Shown piece after piece: positions 62,488 to 64,000 of a stretch of 64,000 nucleotides of DNA. Below the pieces are notes generated by a model, which saw nothing but the letters and a program-made list of their open reading frames with translations, searched no databases and was not told the origin of the DNA. A program made the translations under genes and the position numbers. The DNA is taken from contig NZ_BMQB01000008.1 in the NCBI RefSeq assembly GCF_014647895.1, positions 124,001 through 188,000 of the forward strand, read 5' to 3'. The stretch comes from Pilimelia anulata. Its GTDB lineage: Bacteria; Actinomycetota; Actinomycetes; Mycobacteriales; Micromonosporaceae. Within the stretch, counting starts at the first letter, position 1. Each line of letters opens with the position of its first letter.

Positions 62488-63650
62488 CCGCGCGGCGGCG
62501 GGTCCTGGTGCCGTGCGGCACCCGCCCGGAGATCATCAAGCTGGCGCCGGTCGTCCGGGCGCTGCGGGCCGCCGGCCACGCCGTGACCACGGTGGACACC
62601 GGCCAGCACGCCGCCGCGGCGCTCGGCGCCGCCCGGTACGCCGAGCTGGGCCTGCCCGTCGACATCGCGCTCACCCTGCCGGCCGGCGACCCGGCGCAGC
62701 GGCAGGGCGCGCTCACCGCGGACGCGATCCGGACCGTCGGCCGGGTCGCCCCCGACCTGGTCCTCGCCCTCGGCGACACCGCGACCGTGCCGGCGTACGC
62801 GCTGGCCGCCCGCGGGCTCGGCGTGCCGTTCGGGCACCTGGAGGCCGGGCTGCGCAGCTTCAACCAGCGCAGCGTCGAGGAGGTCAACCGGCGGGTCGCC
62901 GCGGCCGCAGCGCAGCTCCACTTCGCCCCGACCGACCGGGCGGCGGCGTTCCTGGCCGCCGAGGGGGTGCCGGACGAGCGGGTGTTCGTCGTCGGCAACC
63001 CGGTCATCGACGCGCTGCGCGAGCGCGGCGCCGCGCCGCTGCCGGCCGACCTGCGCTCCGGCGTGCTGGTCACCGCGCACCGGCCGACCAACGTGGACGA
63101 CCCGCAGCGGCTGGCCCGGCTCGTGGGGCTGGTCGGGGCGCTGGCCGGGCGGGTCGGCCCGGTGACGTTCCCGCTGCACCCGCGGACCGCCGACCGGCTG
63201 CGGGCCACCGGCCTGCTCGACCGGCTGGCCGGGCTGCCCGGCGTGGCGCTGGTCGACCCGCTGCCGTACGACGCGCTGCTCGGCGCGCTGGCCGGCGCCC
63301 GGGTGGCGGTCACCGACTCCGGCGGCATCCAGGAGGAGGCGGCGTACCTCGGGGTGCCCGTGGTCGTGCTGCGCCGGTCCACGCCGCGCTGGGAGGGGGT
63401 GTCCGCCGGCGGTACGGTGCTGTCCGGCCTGACCTCCGACGACGAGGCCGACCGGGCGCTGGCCGCCGCCGCCGGGCTGAGCGAGCCGGCCGCGCTGGCC
63501 CGGCTGGCGGCGCTGCCCTGCCCGTACGGCGACGGGACCACCGGCGCCCGGGTCGCGGCGATCCTCGGCGACCCGGCCACCGACCGGCTGCTCGACCTGG
63601 TCGAGCCCGACTTCACCGCCGGCCCGCCGCCGGTGGGGGCCGCCCGGTGA
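62484..63650 (+). CDS. wecB: UDP-N-acetylglucosamine 2-epimerase (non-hydrolysing)
   Basis: A 388-residue enzyme interconverting UDP-GlcNAc and UDP-ManNAc. Visible family blocks: LVPCGTRPEIIKLAPVVRAL, LVLALGDTATVPAYALAAR, FGHLEAGLRSFNQRSVEEVN, VLVTAHRPTNVDDPQRLARL, FPLHPRTADRL and VTDSGGIQEEAAYLGVPVVV. The His and Glu/Asp catalytic residues are kept, although the usual GDR of GDTTT is GDTAT, a modest change. GTG 62484 overlaps the exosortase fusion stop. It supplies a ManNAc donor for the operon's glycan. Confidence 0.9.
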   Translation: MTARRRVLVPCGTRPEIIKLAPVVRALRAAGHAVTTVDTGQHAAAALGAARYAELGLPVDIALTLPAGDPAQRQGALTADAIRTVGRVAPDLVLALGDTATVPAYALAARGLGVPFGHLEAGLRSFNQRSVEEVNRRVAAAAAQLHFAPTDRAAAFLAAEGVPDERVFVVGNPVIDALRERGAAPLPADLRSGVLVTAHRPTNVDDPQRLARLVGLVGALAGRVGPVTFPLHPRTADRLRATGLLDRLAGLPGVALVDPLPYDALLGALAGARVAVTDSGGIQEEAAYLGVPVVVLRRSTPRWEGVSAGGTVLSGLTSDDEADRALAAAAGLSEPAALARLAALPCPYGDGTTGARVAAILGDPATDRLLDLVEPDFTAGPPPVGAAR

Positions 63651-64000
63651 CGCCCGCGGCCGTCGTCGTCGACCTGGACGACACGCTGTACCCGCAGGCC
63701 GCGTACCTGGCCGGGGCCGCCGACGCGGTCGGCCGCGCCGCGGCCGGGGCGGGGCTGCCCGGCCCGGCGGTCGGCCGGGCGCTGCGCCGGGAGCTGGCCG
63801 CCGGCTCGGACCGCGGCGGCACCATCGACCGGGCGCTGGCCGCCTGCGGCGTCGACCCGGCACCGGAGCTGGTCCGGGAGCTGGTCGCGGCGTTCACCGC
63901 GCACGCGCCCGCCACGCTGCCCCGGTACCCCGGCGCCGACGCGGCGCTGGCCGCGCTGCGCGACCGCTACCCGGTGGCCTGCCTGACCGACGGCGCCCCG
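63647..64000 (+). CDS. HAD family hydrolase (3' truncated by window)
   Basis: The first 118 residues of a HAD phosphatase; it continues past the window. Motif I is VVVDLDDTLYP (nucleophile and acid-base Asp), motif II is CLTDGAP near the window end. An alpha-helical cap lies between (residues 20-90). GTG 63647 overlaps the epimerase stop. In such operons a HAD enzyme usually dephosphorylates a sugar phosphate or activates a precursor. More genes of the operon probably follow. Confidence 0.88.
   Translation, partial: MTPAAVVVDLDDTLYPQAAYLAGAADAVGRAAAGAGLPGPAVGRALRRELAAGSDRGGTIDRALAACGVDPAPELVRELVAAFTAHAPATLPRYPGADAALAALRDRYPVACLTDGAP

Overview
This 64 kb window is chromosomal DNA from a very high-GC actinomycete. 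Very high GC in third codon positions, many GTG starts, GTGA/ATGA stop-start overlaps, a BldB/WhiJ-type cassette (DUF6879 plus XRE/DUF5753 regulator), a GerW-like protein, a RamB-like regulator next to the glyoxylate-shunt genes and a Tad-unrelated pseudopilin set all fit a filamentous actinobacterium. My best guess is Micromonosporaceae; that is an inference from gene content, not a search result. No rRNA, tRNA, CRISPR array, transposase or phage gene was found.

Layout. 1-2.9 kb: end of an ABC exporter operon and a spermidine-synthase-like gene. 3-5.1 kb: a lower-GC regulatory cassette in which all three co-directional genes carry a single-base indel. 5.2-10.5 kb: ATP-grasp enzyme, then two sensor histidine kinases around one single-domain response regulator. 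10.5-15.3 kb: DUF418 membrane protein, lipoprotein, GlxA-like regulator, secreted coiled-coil protein. 15.3-20.5 kb: carotenoid cluster (lycopene cyclase halves crtYc/crtYd, acyltransferase, GT2, P450, convergent phytoene synthase), preceded by two G-quadruplex motifs. 20.6-27.2 kb: AI-2E-type permease, AhpD-like protein, cupin, GerW-like protein, secreted lysyl oxidase, nitroreductase, lipoprotein. 27.2-30.1 kb: three-gene minor-pseudopilin operon whose largest product looks like a prepilin fused to two beta-trefoils. 30.3-37.4 kb: small secreted protein, a 1341-residue soluble hybrid kinase with exact 276-bp HAMP repeats (Nik1-like), and an ANTAR-GAF-PAS-PP2C phosphatase. 37.5-44.5 kb: secreted M28 peptidase, DUF6328 protein, periplasmic-binding-like protein, HD hydrolase, HIT-like protein, haem-oxygenase-like diiron protein, CDGSH protein, carbonic anhydrase. 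44.9-48.8 kb: three coupled luciferase-like monooxygenases. 49.4-50.6 kb: secreted subtilase. 50.7-55.2 kb: aceA-aceB glyoxylate operon with a divergent ramB-like gene. 55.2-57.6 kb: MCP-like sensor and GNAT. 57.7-64 kb: a tightly coupled operon running off the window.

The most interesting region is the last operon. Its first gene encodes a small exported protein ending in a short motif, one membrane helix and an Arg cluster. It is followed by a PIG-L deacetylase, a processive-type GT2, a membrane protein carrying the Cys/Arg/His signature of the exosortase/archaeosortase superfamily fused to a CPSase-like ATP-grasp module, a UDP-GlcNAc 2-epimerase and a HAD phosphatase. Read together, this looks like a Gram-positive exosortase-like system that couples surface-protein processing to amino-sugar glycan assembly. 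The fusion and the candidate substrate appear not to be standard annotation. All function calls here rest on reading the sequence and remembered family knowledge; no searches were run.
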